From JACVCK01 sp041940385 (GTDB lineage Bacteria; Planctomycetota; Phycisphaerae; Phycisphaerales; UBA1924): a stretch of 54,259 bases of DNA. This document shows, piece by piece, positions 43,934-52,050 of this stretch. Position numbers and translations under genes: made by a program. Location of the stretch: positions 1 to 54,259 of the forward strand of contig JBGTSD010000010.1 in NCBI GenBank assembly GCA_041940385.1. Direction: 5' to 3'. A model generated the notes under the pieces. That model was not told the DNA's origin. It was given only the letters and a program-made list of their open reading frames with translations, and made no database searches. Position 1 is the first letter of the stretch. Every line of letters begins with the position of its first letter.

Positions 43934-45432
43934 CCGCCGCGTCCTGCTTCATCGGCCCCGATCTTGCGCTGCTCCGCCTCTTCATCGACGGCGCCGAGCA
44001 CACCTGGCGGCGCACCGAGCCGAGCGCCGAAGAACTCGACAACGCGCTCTGGTGGAAGCAGCAGGCCAACGCCGCCGCGCAATGGACCCGCGAGCACCTC
44101 GCCGGCGCCACGCTCGACGCGATCTGCCTCGACGTCGACGGCGCGTCGTGCGTGTGGCTGAGCGCGCCCAGTGCCGATCCCGCCGTCGTCGCCGCGGCGA
44201 TGCGCCAGCCCGACTCCTCCTGGGACGAACTCGGCATCGCCGGCACGATCCAGCCGCTGAGCGTCCCCGAGTCCAAGCGCACCGGCCCTTCGATCCCCTT
44301 CCTTTCGCGCCCGACAGAAGACGATGCTCCCTCGCGCATGGCCGTGCTCGCCACGCCCGACGCGATGGTGCGCCTCTGGCTCGATGCGCTCGACCGCATG
44401 GGCATCGAGGCCGGCACGGTCCACACCCTCTGGCACGCCGCGCAGGGCGCCTGGGGCGGGGCCGACGCCACCACCGAATCCCTCGGCGCCGTCGTCATCC
44501 ACGACGGCAAGCGCCTCGTCTGGACCTGGGGCCGCGGCCCGAACCTCGCGGCCGCCGGCTCCGTCTCCCTCGCGCGCCTCCCCGCCGACCCCGACGCGCC
44601 CGAGAACGCGCCGCCGAAGGACTGGGACTACGCCTCGTCCTGCGGCCGGCTCACGCTCGACTGGCTCACCTGGGCGGCGCAGCTCGGCAGCGCCCCCGCG
44701 ACCATCCTCGCCATCGGCCCCGACGCCTCCGCGCTCGCCCGCGCGCTCGAACGCTCCTGGCCCGAGGCGCAGGTCCGCTCGACCATCGAGGCCGACCCCC
44801 TGGCCCACGCGGTGCAATCCCTTACCGACGAATCACCCGGCGCGCCGGTGCGGCGTGAATCCGACCCCCGCCGCAGCGTCGTCGCGCTCAGCCGACGCCG
44901 AGGGCGCGCACACCGCTGGCTCTACACCTGGTGCGGCGCCGCGATGGCGCTCCTCGCCGTCGCCATCGGCGCCTACGGCCTGCGCAAGGGTGACCTCGCC
45001 GACGATCTCAAGCGCGACACCCAGACCCTCGCCGGCGAGACGCGCGTCGTCGTCAGCGAGGTGGCGCCGACCATCGCCGATCGCGGCGACCGCGTCATGG
45101 CGCTCGAATCGGAGATGATCAAGATCCGCAAGGATCGACCGAACTTCAGCGAGCCCGCCAAGGCCAAGCCCATCCTCGACGAACTCGCGCGGCTCTTCGG
45201 CGTCATGGCCGAACTCGCCGACGACGCCGTGCATCCCGAGGAGATCGTCATCGCCGACCGCTTCCCCACCGCGCGTGTGCGCGTGCCCGACTTCGCCGTC
45301 GGTGATGAGCTCCGCGCCCGGCTCGACGCCGTGCCCGGCGCCATCCGCTGGACCGTGACCTTCGAGACCGCGCTCGGCGCCGACGGCCAGCGCTGGCGCC
45401 TCGCGGGCGAATGGGTGGAGGGCGCGCCATGA
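43930..45432 (+). CDS. GspL-like inner-membrane protein of the secretion operon
   Basis: A 500-residue bitopic protein. Residues 1-325 are cytoplasmic and have the layout of an actin-like (PilM/GspL cytoplasmic) domain, without a clear ATP motif. The membrane helix is at about 330-350 and is followed by a coiled region and a ferredoxin-like periplasmic part. GTG at 43930 overlaps the upstream stop. GspL links the ATPase GspE to the periplasmic parts. The sequence is divergent, so the assignment depends on size, topology and neighbours. Confidence 0.72.
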   Translation: MTAASCFIGPDLALLRLFIDGAEHTWRRTEPSAEELDNALWWKQQANAAAQWTREHLAGATLDAICLDVDGASCVWLSAPSADPAVVAAAMRQPDSSWDELGIAGTIQPLSVPESKRTGPSIPFLSRPTEDDAPSRMAVLATPDAMVRLWLDALDRMGIEAGTVHTLWHAAQGAWGGADATTESLGAVVIHDGKRLVWTWGRGPNLAAAGSVSLARLPADPDAPENAPPKDWDYASSCGRLTLDWLTWAAQLGSAPATILAIGPDASALARALERSWPEAQVRSTIEADPLAHAVQSLTDESPGAPVRRESDPRRSVVALSRRRGRAHRWLYTWCGAAMALLAVAIGAYGLRKGDLADDLKRDTQTLAGETRVVVSEVAPTIADRGDRVMALESEMIKIRKDRPNFSEPAKAKPILDELARLFGVMAELADDAVHPEEIVIADRFPTARVRVPDFAVGDELRARLDAVPGAIRWTVTFETALGADGQRWRLAGEWVEGAP

Positions 45433-45992
45433 GCAACCCCCGCGATCGCGAGCCCATGCTCGCCGCGCTCGCTGGCGCCGCCGAACGCGCCAACCGCCCC
45501 ACCGCCGTCGTGCTGTTCTGCGCCATCCTCCTCCTGGGCGCCACGATCTTCGCGCTCTGGTCCGGACGGCAGGCGTCCGCCGCCGAGCGCACTTACGTCA
45601 GCGCCGCGACGCAGCTCTCCCGCGCCCGCGCCGCGGCGGACGAGATCAAGCGCATCAACGCCGCGCGCCAATCCGGGGCCACGCAGACCAGTGTCTTCGA
45701 TCCCGAGCCGCGTCTCCTTTCCTCGATCTCCAACGCGCTCCCCGCTGACAAGATCCAGTCGACCGACCTGCGCTTCGAACAGAACAAGGAAGAGGTCCCC
45801 GGCTCCCCGCTCGTGCGCCAGGTCGTCACGTGCCGATCGCTCCGCAAGCTGGAGCTCGATCCCGTCCTCGAATGGACCGGGCGCGCGCTCGAGGCCGTGC
45901 CGGGCCTCCACATCATCCATTTCTCGTTGAAGCCCACGCGCGAAGGGTGGGAGATCACCGTGAAGTTCGCTCGCTGGGAGCTCAAAGCGTGA
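45429..45992 (+). CDS. GspM/PilO-like inner-membrane protein
   Basis: A 187-residue bitopic protein with a membrane helix at about 25-45 (TAVVLFCAILLLGATIFALW), then a coiled segment rich in Ala/Arg/Glu, then a small alpha-beta domain ending FARWELKA. It starts with ATGA overlapping the L-like stop and matches the size and topology of GspM or PilO, which pair with GspL or PilN. No distinctive motif exists in this family. Confidence 0.7.
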   Translation: MSNPRDREPMLAALAGAAERANRPTAVVLFCAILLLGATIFALWSGRQASAAERTYVSAATQLSRARAAADEIKRINAARQSGATQTSVFDPEPRLLSSISNALPADKIQSTDLRFEQNKEEVPGSPLVRQVVTCRSLRKLELDPVLEWTGRALEAVPGLHIIHFSLKPTREGWEITVKFARWELKA

Positions 45993-46630
45993 ACGGAGTT
46001 CACCGACGCATGCACGCCGCCCGACTCGTCCTCGCCATCGCCGTCGCCTCGACCGCGCTCCTCGGCTGCGACTCCACGCCGAAAGCGCAAGGCCCGACGG
46101 TCGCCGGACGCGAACGCGTGAGCCCCGAGACCATCACGCAGGCCTTCGAGCTCGCCGGCGACGCGCAGAACGATGAAGAGCGCGGCCGCGAGGACGAAGC
46201 CATCGCCAAGTACCGCGCCGCGCTCCAGCGCTACCGCGAGTTCCCCGCCGCATGGAACAACCTCGGCGTCCTCCTCATGGAGCAGGGACGCTACCTCGAG
46301 GCCGGCGAGTGCTTCGCCGCCGCCGCGGACCTCGCCCCTCTCGATCCGCGGCCCACCTACAACCTCGGCCTGACCTGGGACCGCGCCGGCTACCTCGAAG
46401 AAGCCCTCCGGCATTACAACCGCGCCCTCGACCGCGACCCCCGCTACCTCCCCGCGCTCCGCGGCTCGGTCCGCACCGAGCGCTACCTCGCCCGGGGTGA
46501 TCGCCAGACCATCGAACGCATCCGCGCCGCCCAGCTCCTCGAGCAGGACCCCGACTGGCGCGAATGGTTCGACCTCCAGGTCCTCCGCCTCGAGACCGAA
46601 CTGGCCCAGACCGGCGCCGAAAAGCCCTGA
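45989..46630 (+). CDS. TPR lipoprotein, candidate secretin pilotin
   Basis: A lipoprotein of about 213 residues. GTG at 45989 overlaps the upstream stop (GTGA), following the habit of this operon; ATG at 46010 is the alternative. The lipobox is STALLGC (Cys27 from GTG). At least two TPRs follow: AAWNNLGVLLMEQGRYLEAGECFAAA and PTYNLGLTWDRAGYLEEALRHYNRAL, each shown here by its core. TPR lipoproteins (PilF, PilW) are the pilotins that place type IV pilus secretins in the outer membrane, so a similar service for GspD is a reasonable inference. It is the last gene before a gap of 126 bases. Confidence 0.82.
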   Translation: MNGVHRRMHAARLVLAIAVASTALLGCDSTPKAQGPTVAGRERVSPETITQAFELAGDAQNDEERGREDEAIAKYRAALQRYREFPAAWNNLGVLLMEQGRYLEAGECFAAAADLAPLDPRPTYNLGLTWDRAGYLEEALRHYNRALDRDPRYLPALRGSVRTERYLARGDRQTIERIRAAQLLEQDPDWREWFDLQVLRLETELAQTGAEKP

Positions 46631-46756
46631 CCCCCGCGGCGCCCGGACCGGATTCCAGCCGATGGAACCTAGAGTCCCGGGACCGGTCCAATCCCCTGTC
46701 GAGCCCATGGAACCCGGACCCGCACCGACGCGCATCGACACAGGGACGAGAGCGAT

Positions 46757-48844
46757 TTGAGCCGCCTCAGGACACATCCCGCCGCCATCCTCGCGCTGCT
46801 CGTCTGCGCCGGCGCCGCCCGTGCGCAGGACAGCGTCGCCGCGAGCGCCACCGGCGGCAACGACGCCATCTCGCCCTACAACGAGACCCGCCAGCGCGTC
46901 CGATATGTCGTGGACCTTGTGACCATCCCGACCTCGTGGAACAACCGCGTGATGGTCGGCCCCCTCGTCAAGGCCTCGCGCGACCCGGACCCGCTCTTCA
47001 ACACCATGGTGCTCGGCGCCGCGTGCGTCAGCCCCAACCACGAAGCCCCCTCGGGCGGACTGGTCTTCTCCCCGCTTTCGTACTCGGTCTGGACCACCGC
47101 CGGCGCCGGTGCGAACTCGCCGCAGAACACCACGCCCGGCTCGATCTCCGTCAGCGCCTACGACCGGCAGTTCTCCGTCGGTCTGAACGACTTCACGGCG
47201 CACGCCTCGAACATCGTCGGCGCCGTCGTCGGCCAGAACGCCGCGGATCCCTCGCGCCTCTACGTCGAGCGCACCATCGGCGCCGTGAGCGCGCTCGTCG
47301 CCGGCGACACCAGCCACAGCGGCACGCTCTCCCTCGGCGGCGTCGATCGCATCGGCAACATCTACTTCCGCGCCGAGGACTTCAACGCCGACCCCGCCTT
47401 CCCCGTGAAGATCAAGGGCGACAACCTCGTCCGCGTCGCGCTGCGCACCCGCGCCACGACCGGCGCCGCGTCGCTCAACGTCCTGCTCAACCTGTTCTCC
47501 CCGGAAAATCAGGCCTTCGACCCCAACGCCACGTCCTTCGTCGCCAACAACACCACCACGACCGTCAACACGCCCCTCGGCATCGCCGAGACGCTCGCCC
47601 CCGGCGCACACTTCGCCCAGCTCATCGGCCTCGACTTCGAGGGCCGCTTTGTCTCAGGGCGCGACGCCCCCACCTTCACCCGCGTGCAGACCCATCGCGC
47701 CGTCGGCGTCACCGGTCTCCGCGGCAACCCGTCGCTCAGCGCCTCGACCATCTTCGGCGGAAATGCAGGCACATTCGCCTCGCTCGCCGTTACCTCCGGC
47801 AATCGCGCCACCGCGATCAACGTCTGCGGCATCCGCTTCAACGCGCTGCCCACGCTCCCGATCGAGCCCGTGCCCAGCTCCCCGCGACTGCTCACCTTGC
47901 CCGCCCCGATCACCGGGCCTGGCGGCTTCACCGCGAATTCCAGCAACAACGCCGAGTTCCACCAGTGGCTGAGCCAGGTTTCCTTCCGAGGCCCCAGCGG
48001 CCAGGTGGGGCTCGGCCAGACGGACTCCGGCCAGCTCGTCGCCGCGGCGACCGCCAAAGAATCCGGCGCCGGCGAGTTCATCGCCGTCGCGCGCGTCGCA
48101 CCGCCGCCCTCGAACGATCCCGCCGTCTGGACCGTCGCCGCACGCGTCGGCCAGAGCGTGCTCTCCGGCATGGACGACGGCGACGGCCCGCTGCCCCCGC
48201 CGACCGTGCTCGGCGCGCTCATCAGCGCCACACCCACCGCGCTCTCCTCGCCCGCCGTCGATCTTCTCGGAAACGTCTACTTCGTCGGGCGCTGGCAGCC
48301 CGACGGCGGACAGCCCGCGACCGGCCTCTTCAAGGCCGTGAACACCGCGAACGGCTACCAACTCGAGCTCCTGCTCACGACCGGACAGGAGATCCTCGGC
48401 GCCAATTCCGCCACGCCCTACACCGTCACCGCGCTCACGCTCATCGACGCCGACTCCGTCGCCAGCGGCGCCTTCCACCAGGGCCAGATCCTCCAGTCGA
48501 TGATCCCCGGGCGCGAGACCACCGACGAAACCAGCGTCTTCGCCATGGGCGGGCTCGCGGTCAACGCGACCATCGCCTACACGCGCTCTGGCGGACAGAT
48601 CGAGGAGTACGAGGCCGTGCTCTTCGTCGGCCCCGCCGAGCAGCCGAATCCACCCTGCCCCGGCGACACCAACGGCGACGGCGTCGTCAATTTCGCGGAC
48701 CTCAACGCCGTCATCGGCGCGTTCAATACGGTCAGCGGCGACGCGGCGTACTCCGCCGCGGCCGACCTCGATCAGGACGGCGACGTCGACTTTGCCGACC
48801 TGAACACGGTCCTCAGCGGGTTTAATGGGGAACCCTGCTTCTGA
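46757..48844 (+). CDS. Secreted protein with dockerin-like C-terminus downstream of the secretion operon
   Basis: A 695-residue exported protein. The start is TTG at 46757, which directly precedes the signal peptide (LRTHPAAILALLVCAGAARAQ). The body is beta-rich, with several Asn/Thr/Gly-rich strands and no catalytic motif I recognise; LLGNVYFVGRWQPDGG is propeller-like. The tail, PPCPGDTNGDGVVNFADLN and DLDQDGDVDFADLN, is a dockerin-like pair ending GEPCF. The 126 bases upstream contain the palindromes GTCCCGGGAC and GGACCGGTCC (46675-46690) but no clear terminator. It may be a substrate of the adjacent secretion machine, which is inference from position. Confidence 0.82.
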   Translation: MSRLRTHPAAILALLVCAGAARAQDSVAASATGGNDAISPYNETRQRVRYVVDLVTIPTSWNNRVMVGPLVKASRDPDPLFNTMVLGAACVSPNHEAPSGGLVFSPLSYSVWTTAGAGANSPQNTTPGSISVSAYDRQFSVGLNDFTAHASNIVGAVVGQNAADPSRLYVERTIGAVSALVAGDTSHSGTLSLGGVDRIGNIYFRAEDFNADPAFPVKIKGDNLVRVALRTRATTGAASLNVLLNLFSPENQAFDPNATSFVANNTTTTVNTPLGIAETLAPGAHFAQLIGLDFEGRFVSGRDAPTFTRVQTHRAVGVTGLRGNPSLSASTIFGGNAGTFASLAVTSGNRATAINVCGIRFNALPTLPIEPVPSSPRLLTLPAPITGPGGFTANSSNNAEFHQWLSQVSFRGPSGQVGLGQTDSGQLVAAATAKESGAGEFIAVARVAPPPSNDPAVWTVAARVGQSVLSGMDDGDGPLPPPTVLGALISATPTALSSPAVDLLGNVYFVGRWQPDGGQPATGLFKAVNTANGYQLELLLTTGQEILGANSATPYTVTALTLIDADSVASGAFHQGQILQSMIPGRETTDETSVFAMGGLAVNATIAYTRSGGQIEEYEAVLFVGPAEQPNPPCPGDTNGDGVVNFADLNAVIGAFNTVSGDAAYSAAADLDQDGDVDFADLNTVLSGFNGEPCF

Positions 48845-49042
48845 CCCCTGGGGTCTCCGGGCCTCCCCGGCTGGCCTCCGCCAGATCACCTTCCACCATC
48901 CGAACAGGACAGGCCCGATAGCGCCGATTATCCGGTGTGGGAGGGCTTTCACGGCCGCTCCGTCTTGCGCGATTTTTACGCTTTTTGGGCCTCCAGCCCT
49001 TCCCACCGCCGTGAACGTGTGATACCTTCTCCACTGATTCGG

Positions 49043-49059
49043 GAGCGATCTATTCGCTC
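49043..49059 (+). promoter_or_regulatory. 5' stem-loop upstream of first array gene
   Basis: GAGCGA (49043-49048) pairs with TCGCTC (49054-49059) around TCTAT, about 75 bases before the start codon at 49135 and 20 bases after a possible -10 region (GATACC at 49021). It probably lies in the untranslated leader. Confidence 0.4.
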
Positions 49060-49089
49060 AGGACTGGAAGCAACACGTCACATTCGAAG

Positions 49090-49110
49090 CCATCCGCAAA
49101 GCTCGGATGG
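49090..49110 (+). promoter_or_regulatory. Leader stem-loop next to the ribosome site
   Basis: CCATCCG (49090-49096) pairs perfectly with CGGATGG (49104-49110) around CAAAGCT, ending about 8 bases before the AGGAGA ribosome site of the gene at 49135. It could protect the mRNA or tune translation of an abundant surface protein. Confidence 0.5.
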
Positions 49111-49134
49111 CGGAGAGAAGAGGAGAAACACGTT

Positions 49135-49914
49135 ATGAAGATGATGCTCACCGCTGCTGCGGCTCTCGCCGTGGCTGCCTCCGCCCAGGCCGCCGTCACC
49201 GGCGTCGTCTGGCGCGTCGTTGGCTCGGCGCCCTCCGCGTCGATGCCCGGCCTCCCCGCCCACGCTGGCAACCCCGGCGCGGACGCGGTCGGCGGCGCCC
49301 CCGCGTGGAACGCGCTCTCCCAGTACACCTTCGACCTGATCCTTCAGGGCGATGCTGGCCAGCGCATCAACGGCGTCAACATGGGTGACGCCGCGTTCCC
49401 GAACGCGTCTCCGTTCGCGCTCTACACGAACGGCAACGTGTTCAATCACCCGCTCGGCAGCAACATCCGCAGCACGAACTTCGAGAACGTGCCCGGATTC
49501 AATGCCATCCGTTACGACACCTTCGTCGCCCTCGACGGCAACGCCGCCGGCACGGTTTCCTTCGCCGGCGTCGCTGACCTCGCGGCCAATGGCACGTCTG
49601 ACATGGTCATGCGCGCCACGTGGTTCACGACGGACAACGTGACCCTCGACGCCAACGGCGAGATGCGCATCATGCGCGTCACCGTCGGCTACCAGCAGGG
49701 CTTTGATCCGTTCGCGCAGGGCTCCGGCGCGTTCCTCGGCACCCTGGGCATCCCGGGTCTCGAGGGCGGCAGCAACGAGTCCCGCATCGAAGTCGGCCTC
49801 CCCGGCGGCGTGCTCACCGAGCTCGTGGTCGGCAACGCCTTCGAGATTCCCACCCCCGGCGCCACGGCCCTCATGGGTCTCGCCGGCCTGGTTGGCCTCC
49901 GTCGCCGTCGCTGA
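49135..49914 (+). CDS. PEP-CTERM array protein 1
   Basis: A 259-residue exported protein, first of four tandem paralogues. ATG follows AGGAGA. The signal peptide is MKMMLTAAAALAVAASAQA and the mature part starts AVTGVVWRVVG. Shared family blocks are FDLILQGDAGQRINGVNMGD, YTNGNVFNHPLGSN, RYDTFVALDG, RATWFTTDNVTLDANGEM and IEVGLPGG. The tail is PTPG, 13 residues, RRRR. No enzyme motif was found, and a surface-layer or matrix role is inferred. It is closest by eye to array protein 4. A strong terminator follows. Confidence 0.86.
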   Translation: MKMMLTAAAALAVAASAQAAVTGVVWRVVGSAPSASMPGLPAHAGNPGADAVGGAPAWNALSQYTFDLILQGDAGQRINGVNMGDAAFPNASPFALYTNGNVFNHPLGSNIRSTNFENVPGFNAIRYDTFVALDGNAAGTVSFAGVADLAANGTSDMVMRATWFTTDNVTLDANGEMRIMRVTVGYQQGFDPFAQGSGAFLGTLGIPGLEGGSNESRIEVGLPGGVLTELVVGNAFEIPTPGATALMGLAGLVGLRRRR

Positions 49915-49978
49915 ACGACGCGATGAGTTGACGTGACGCTCGTCCTGTTCGGACGACCGTCGCTCCCGAAGTTCGTAC

Positions 49979-50014
49979 ACCGTCGGCGGGCGCAAGCCCG
50001 CCGACGGTCTTTTT
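49979..50014 (+). terminator. Intrinsic terminator after array gene 1
   Basis: ACCGTCGGCGGG (49979-49990) pairs perfectly with CCCGCCGACGGT (49997-50008) around CGCAAG and is followed by CTTTTTG. The stem sequence recurs after array gene 2. Confidence 0.92.
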
Positions 50015-50028
50015 GTGCCCACTTCGCA

Positions 50029-50102
50029 CCCAGGGCACTCCCTCAGCACACGTCGCGAGTCATACTTCGAGTGTGATTCCGGGGCCCCGGGGGGGGCCGG
50101 GG
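50029..50102 (+). promoter_or_regulatory. Duplicated promoter/leader unit, copy 1
   Basis: CCCAGGG (50029-50035), 3 bases, TCCCTCA (50039-50045), 15 bases, CATACT (50061-50066), then the hairpin CCCCGG (50085-50090), G6 loop, CCGGGG (50097-50102). The same order and the same spacing between the first three elements are found at 50970-51036. That conservation suggests a promoter with a structured leader for the following gene, but the -35 element does not resemble the housekeeping consensus. Confidence 0.45.
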
Positions 50103-50143
50103 GTCCGGAGGCCGGGTCAGCACGTTCAATGGCAGGAAGACGC

Positions 50144-50899
50144 ATGCGTTCAACGATCGTTGTGAGCGCTCTCGTGTTCGCCGCCGCATCCTCCGCCCAG
50201 GCCGCCGTCACCGGCGTGACCTGGCGCCAGGTCGACAACTCCGTCGGCTACCCGATGGGCGACTCGTTCGTCGGCGCCAACTGGAATTCGGTTTCGCGGG
50301 TTACCTTCGACCTGATCCTCTTGGGTGATGCTGGCCAGCGCATCAACGGGATCAACATGGGCGACGCCGCGTTCCCCAACGCCGCGCCGTTCGCGCTGTA
50401 CACCAATGGCGCCGTGTTCAATCACCCCTTCGGAAGCAACGTCCGAAGCACCGCGTTCGAGAATCTTCCGAACTTCAACGCCCTTCGCTACGACACCTTC
50501 GTCGCGCTCGACGGAAGCTCCGCACCGATCATCTCGTTCGCCGGAGTCGCCGACGTCGACGCCAACGGCACGACCGACCAAGCCATGCGAGCCACGTGGT
50601 TCACGACCGACAGCGTCACCCTCGACGCCAACGGCGAGATGCGCATCATGCGCGTCACCGTGGGATACGACATCCTCCAGCTTCCGCCCGACTTCGACGC
50701 CTTCCTCGGCACCAATAACGTCCTCGGCGGCGAGCTGTTCACCGGCCAGCGCGGCGAACTCGACTCGATCATCGAGGTCGGTCTCCCCGGAGGCGAACTC
50801 GTCCAGTTCCTCGTCGGTGACGCGTTCTATCCCCCGGCGCCTGGAACAACCATCCTCCTCAGTCTCGCCGCGGCAACCGGCCTCCGCCGCCGGCGCTGA
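50144..50899 (+). CDS. PEP-CTERM array protein 2
   Basis: A 251-residue exported protein, second of the array. ATG at 50144 has AGGAAG upstream and gives the signal peptide MRSTIVVSALVFAAASSAQA, with the mature part starting AVTGVTWRQVD. It shares the family blocks GDAGQRINGINMGDAAFPNA, VFNHPFGSN, RYDTFVALDG, RATWFTTDSVTLDANGEM and IEVGLPGGEL. The tail is PAPG, 13 residues, RRRR. By eye it is closest to array protein 3, in tail (AAATGLRRRR) and in flanking DNA. No catalytic motif was seen. Confidence 0.85.
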   Translation: MRSTIVVSALVFAAASSAQAAVTGVTWRQVDNSVGYPMGDSFVGANWNSVSRVTFDLILLGDAGQRINGINMGDAAFPNAAPFALYTNGAVFNHPFGSNVRSTAFENLPNFNALRYDTFVALDGSSAPIISFAGVADVDANGTTDQAMRATWFTTDSVTLDANGEMRIMRVTVGYDILQLPPDFDAFLGTNNVLGGELFTGQRGELDSIIEVGLPGGELVQFLVGDAFYPPAPGTTILLSLAAATGLRRRR

Positions 50900-50923
50900 G
50901 CGCACGATCGAGTTTGAATCACT

Positions 50924-50956
50924 CCGTCGGCGGGCCGCCCCGCCGACGGCTTTTTG
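50924..50956 (+). terminator. Intrinsic terminator after array gene 2
   Basis: CCGTCGGCGGG (50924-50934) pairs perfectly with CCCGCCGACGG (50939-50949) around CCGC, followed by CTTTTTG. It is nearly identical in stem to the terminator at 49979-50014. Confidence 0.92.
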
Positions 50957-50969
50957 CGCAGATCTTTGA

Positions 50970-51036
50970 CCCAGGGTCTTCCCTCACTCCTGTCCCCGCG
51001 TCATATTGATCCTGGACGTCCCCGGGGGGACCGGGG
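50970..51036 (+). promoter_or_regulatory. Duplicated promoter/leader unit, copy 2
   Basis: CCCAGGG (50970-50976), 3 bases, TCCCTCA (50980-50986), 15 bases, CATATT (51002-51007), then the hairpin CCCCGG (51020-51025), GGGGA loop, CCGGGG (51031-51036). It matches copy 1 at 50029-50102 in order and in the first two spacings. It lies 26 bases before the start of array gene 3. Confidence 0.45.
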
Positions 51037-51062
51037 TCGCCGTATTCGTTGCACAGGAGTCC

Positions 51063-51839
51063 ATGCCCATGCGTCCGTCCTCTTGCATTCTCCTCAGCGT
51101 GACCGGTCTGTTCCTCGCCTCCTCCGCCCCAGCCGCCGTCACCGGCGTCGCCTGGCGCATCGTCGCCGAGGACACCGGGCTCTGGAACAGGCCCTACCAG
51201 GGCTCGCCGCAGAACGACGCCTTCGACGGCGCGGCGTGGACCTCGCTGACCCGCGTCACCTGCGACCTCTACCTCATCGGCACGCCCGGCCAGCGCATCA
51301 ACGGCGTCAATATGGGCGACGCGTCCGCGCCGAACGCGACGCCGTACGCCATCTACACCAACGCCGCGATCTTCAATCATGCGCTGGGCTCGAACGTGCA
51401 GAGCGTCACGGAATTTCCGCCGTTCAACGCGATGCAGTACGACACGTTCGTGGACCTCGGCGGAACCCAGTCGACGCCCACCATCTCCTTCGCCGGCGGC
51501 GTCGATCTCGACGCCAGCGGCGGATCCACGCAGGCCATCCGCGCCACGTGGTTCACCACCGACGAGGCGACGCTCGATCAGGACGGGCGCATGCGCATCC
51601 TGCGCGTGACCATCGGCGTGCCGATCGGCTCGAGTCCGTGGTTCGACGGATTCTTCCTGGGAACGCCGGGGGTTCCCGGCCAGGAGAGTGGTTCTGAGCC
51701 CGTCTCGCGGATCGAGGTTGGTCTGCCCAATGGTGAATTGGTCGAGCTCATCGTGGGGACCGCGCTCTACCCGCCGGCGCCCGGAACGACCGTCCTTCTC
51801 GGCCTCGCCGCGGCCACGGGCCTCCGCCGGCGACGCTGA
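51063..51839 (+). CDS. PEP-CTERM array protein 3
   Basis: A 258-residue exported protein, third of the array. AGGAG precedes ATG at 51063 by three bases and ATG at 51069 by nine, so either may be used. The signal peptide ends near SSAPA and the mature part starts AVTGVAWRIVAED. Family blocks are GTPGQRINGVNMGDASAPNA, IFNHALGSN, QYDTFVDLGG, RATWFTTDEATLDQDGRM and IEVGLPNGEL. The tail is PAPG, 13 residues, RRRR. It is the most divergent of the four. No catalytic motif was seen, and no clear terminator follows. Confidence 0.84.
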   Translation: MPMRPSSCILLSVTGLFLASSAPAAVTGVAWRIVAEDTGLWNRPYQGSPQNDAFDGAAWTSLTRVTCDLYLIGTPGQRINGVNMGDASAPNATPYAIYTNAAIFNHALGSNVQSVTEFPPFNAMQYDTFVDLGGTQSTPTISFAGGVDLDASGGSTQAIRATWFTTDEATLDQDGRMRILRVTIGVPIGSSPWFDGFFLGTPGVPGQESGSEPVSRIEVGLPNGELVELIVGTALYPPAPGTTVLLGLAAATGLRRRR

Positions 51840-52022
51840 TCGCCGTGCAAGGCGTCGCCCGCGAATCGGCGCCGGTGTCGTCCCTACAACCAGACCCCCC
51901 AAAGCCCCATAATCCGGGTCATCGGCGGCGCCGCGGGCCCCGAATCGGCGGTTTTGCCGTTTTCCGCCGCTTGGAGGGCGATTTCAGGCTGCCCGGCGCG
52001 CTGGAATCGATGAGGACTCGCC

Positions 52023-52050
52023 TTGACGACCGCGGAACTTCGGGTACATT
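52023..52050 (+). promoter_or_regulatory. Candidate promoter of array gene 4
   Basis: TTGACG (52023-52028), 16 bases, TACATT (52045-52050), followed by an 86-base leader. It matches the housekeeping consensus better than the elements upstream of array genes 2 and 3. Confidence 0.45.

Noticed and set aside
34800..46630. Type IV pilus operon instead of type II secretion
   Set aside because: The GspG calcium-site pattern, the K-like pseudopilin lacking Glu at +5, and the C-L-M-like set favour type II secretion; no PilT or PilC/PilY1 is present. The TPR lipoprotein is the only pilus-like feature.
46640..46750. Short repeats ATGGAACC and palindromes GTCCCGGGAC/GGACCGGTCC before the 46757 gene
   Set aside because: They are too short, and expected often enough in GC-rich DNA, to call an operator or repeat element. 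Recorded only in the evidence of that gene.
8863..48844. Cellulosome interpretation of the dockerin-like proteins
   Set aside because: No cohesin, scaffoldin or glycoside hydrolase was seen, and the bodies are proteases, an EEP enzyme and unknown proteins. A sorting or anchoring role fits better.
45593..49006. Long minus-strand frames opposite 46757-48844 and a 753-codon plus-strand frame at 46564-48825
   Set aside because: The +2 frame gives an Arg/His-rich product, and the minus frames give Gly/Val/Arg-rich ones. Only the 46757 frame has a signal peptide and dockerin-like repeats.
51930..51975. Possible terminator in GGCGGTTTTGCCGTTTTCCGCC after array gene 3
   Set aside because: The stem is short and can pair in several ways, and the T-runs fall inside the loop. 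It is too weak to call.
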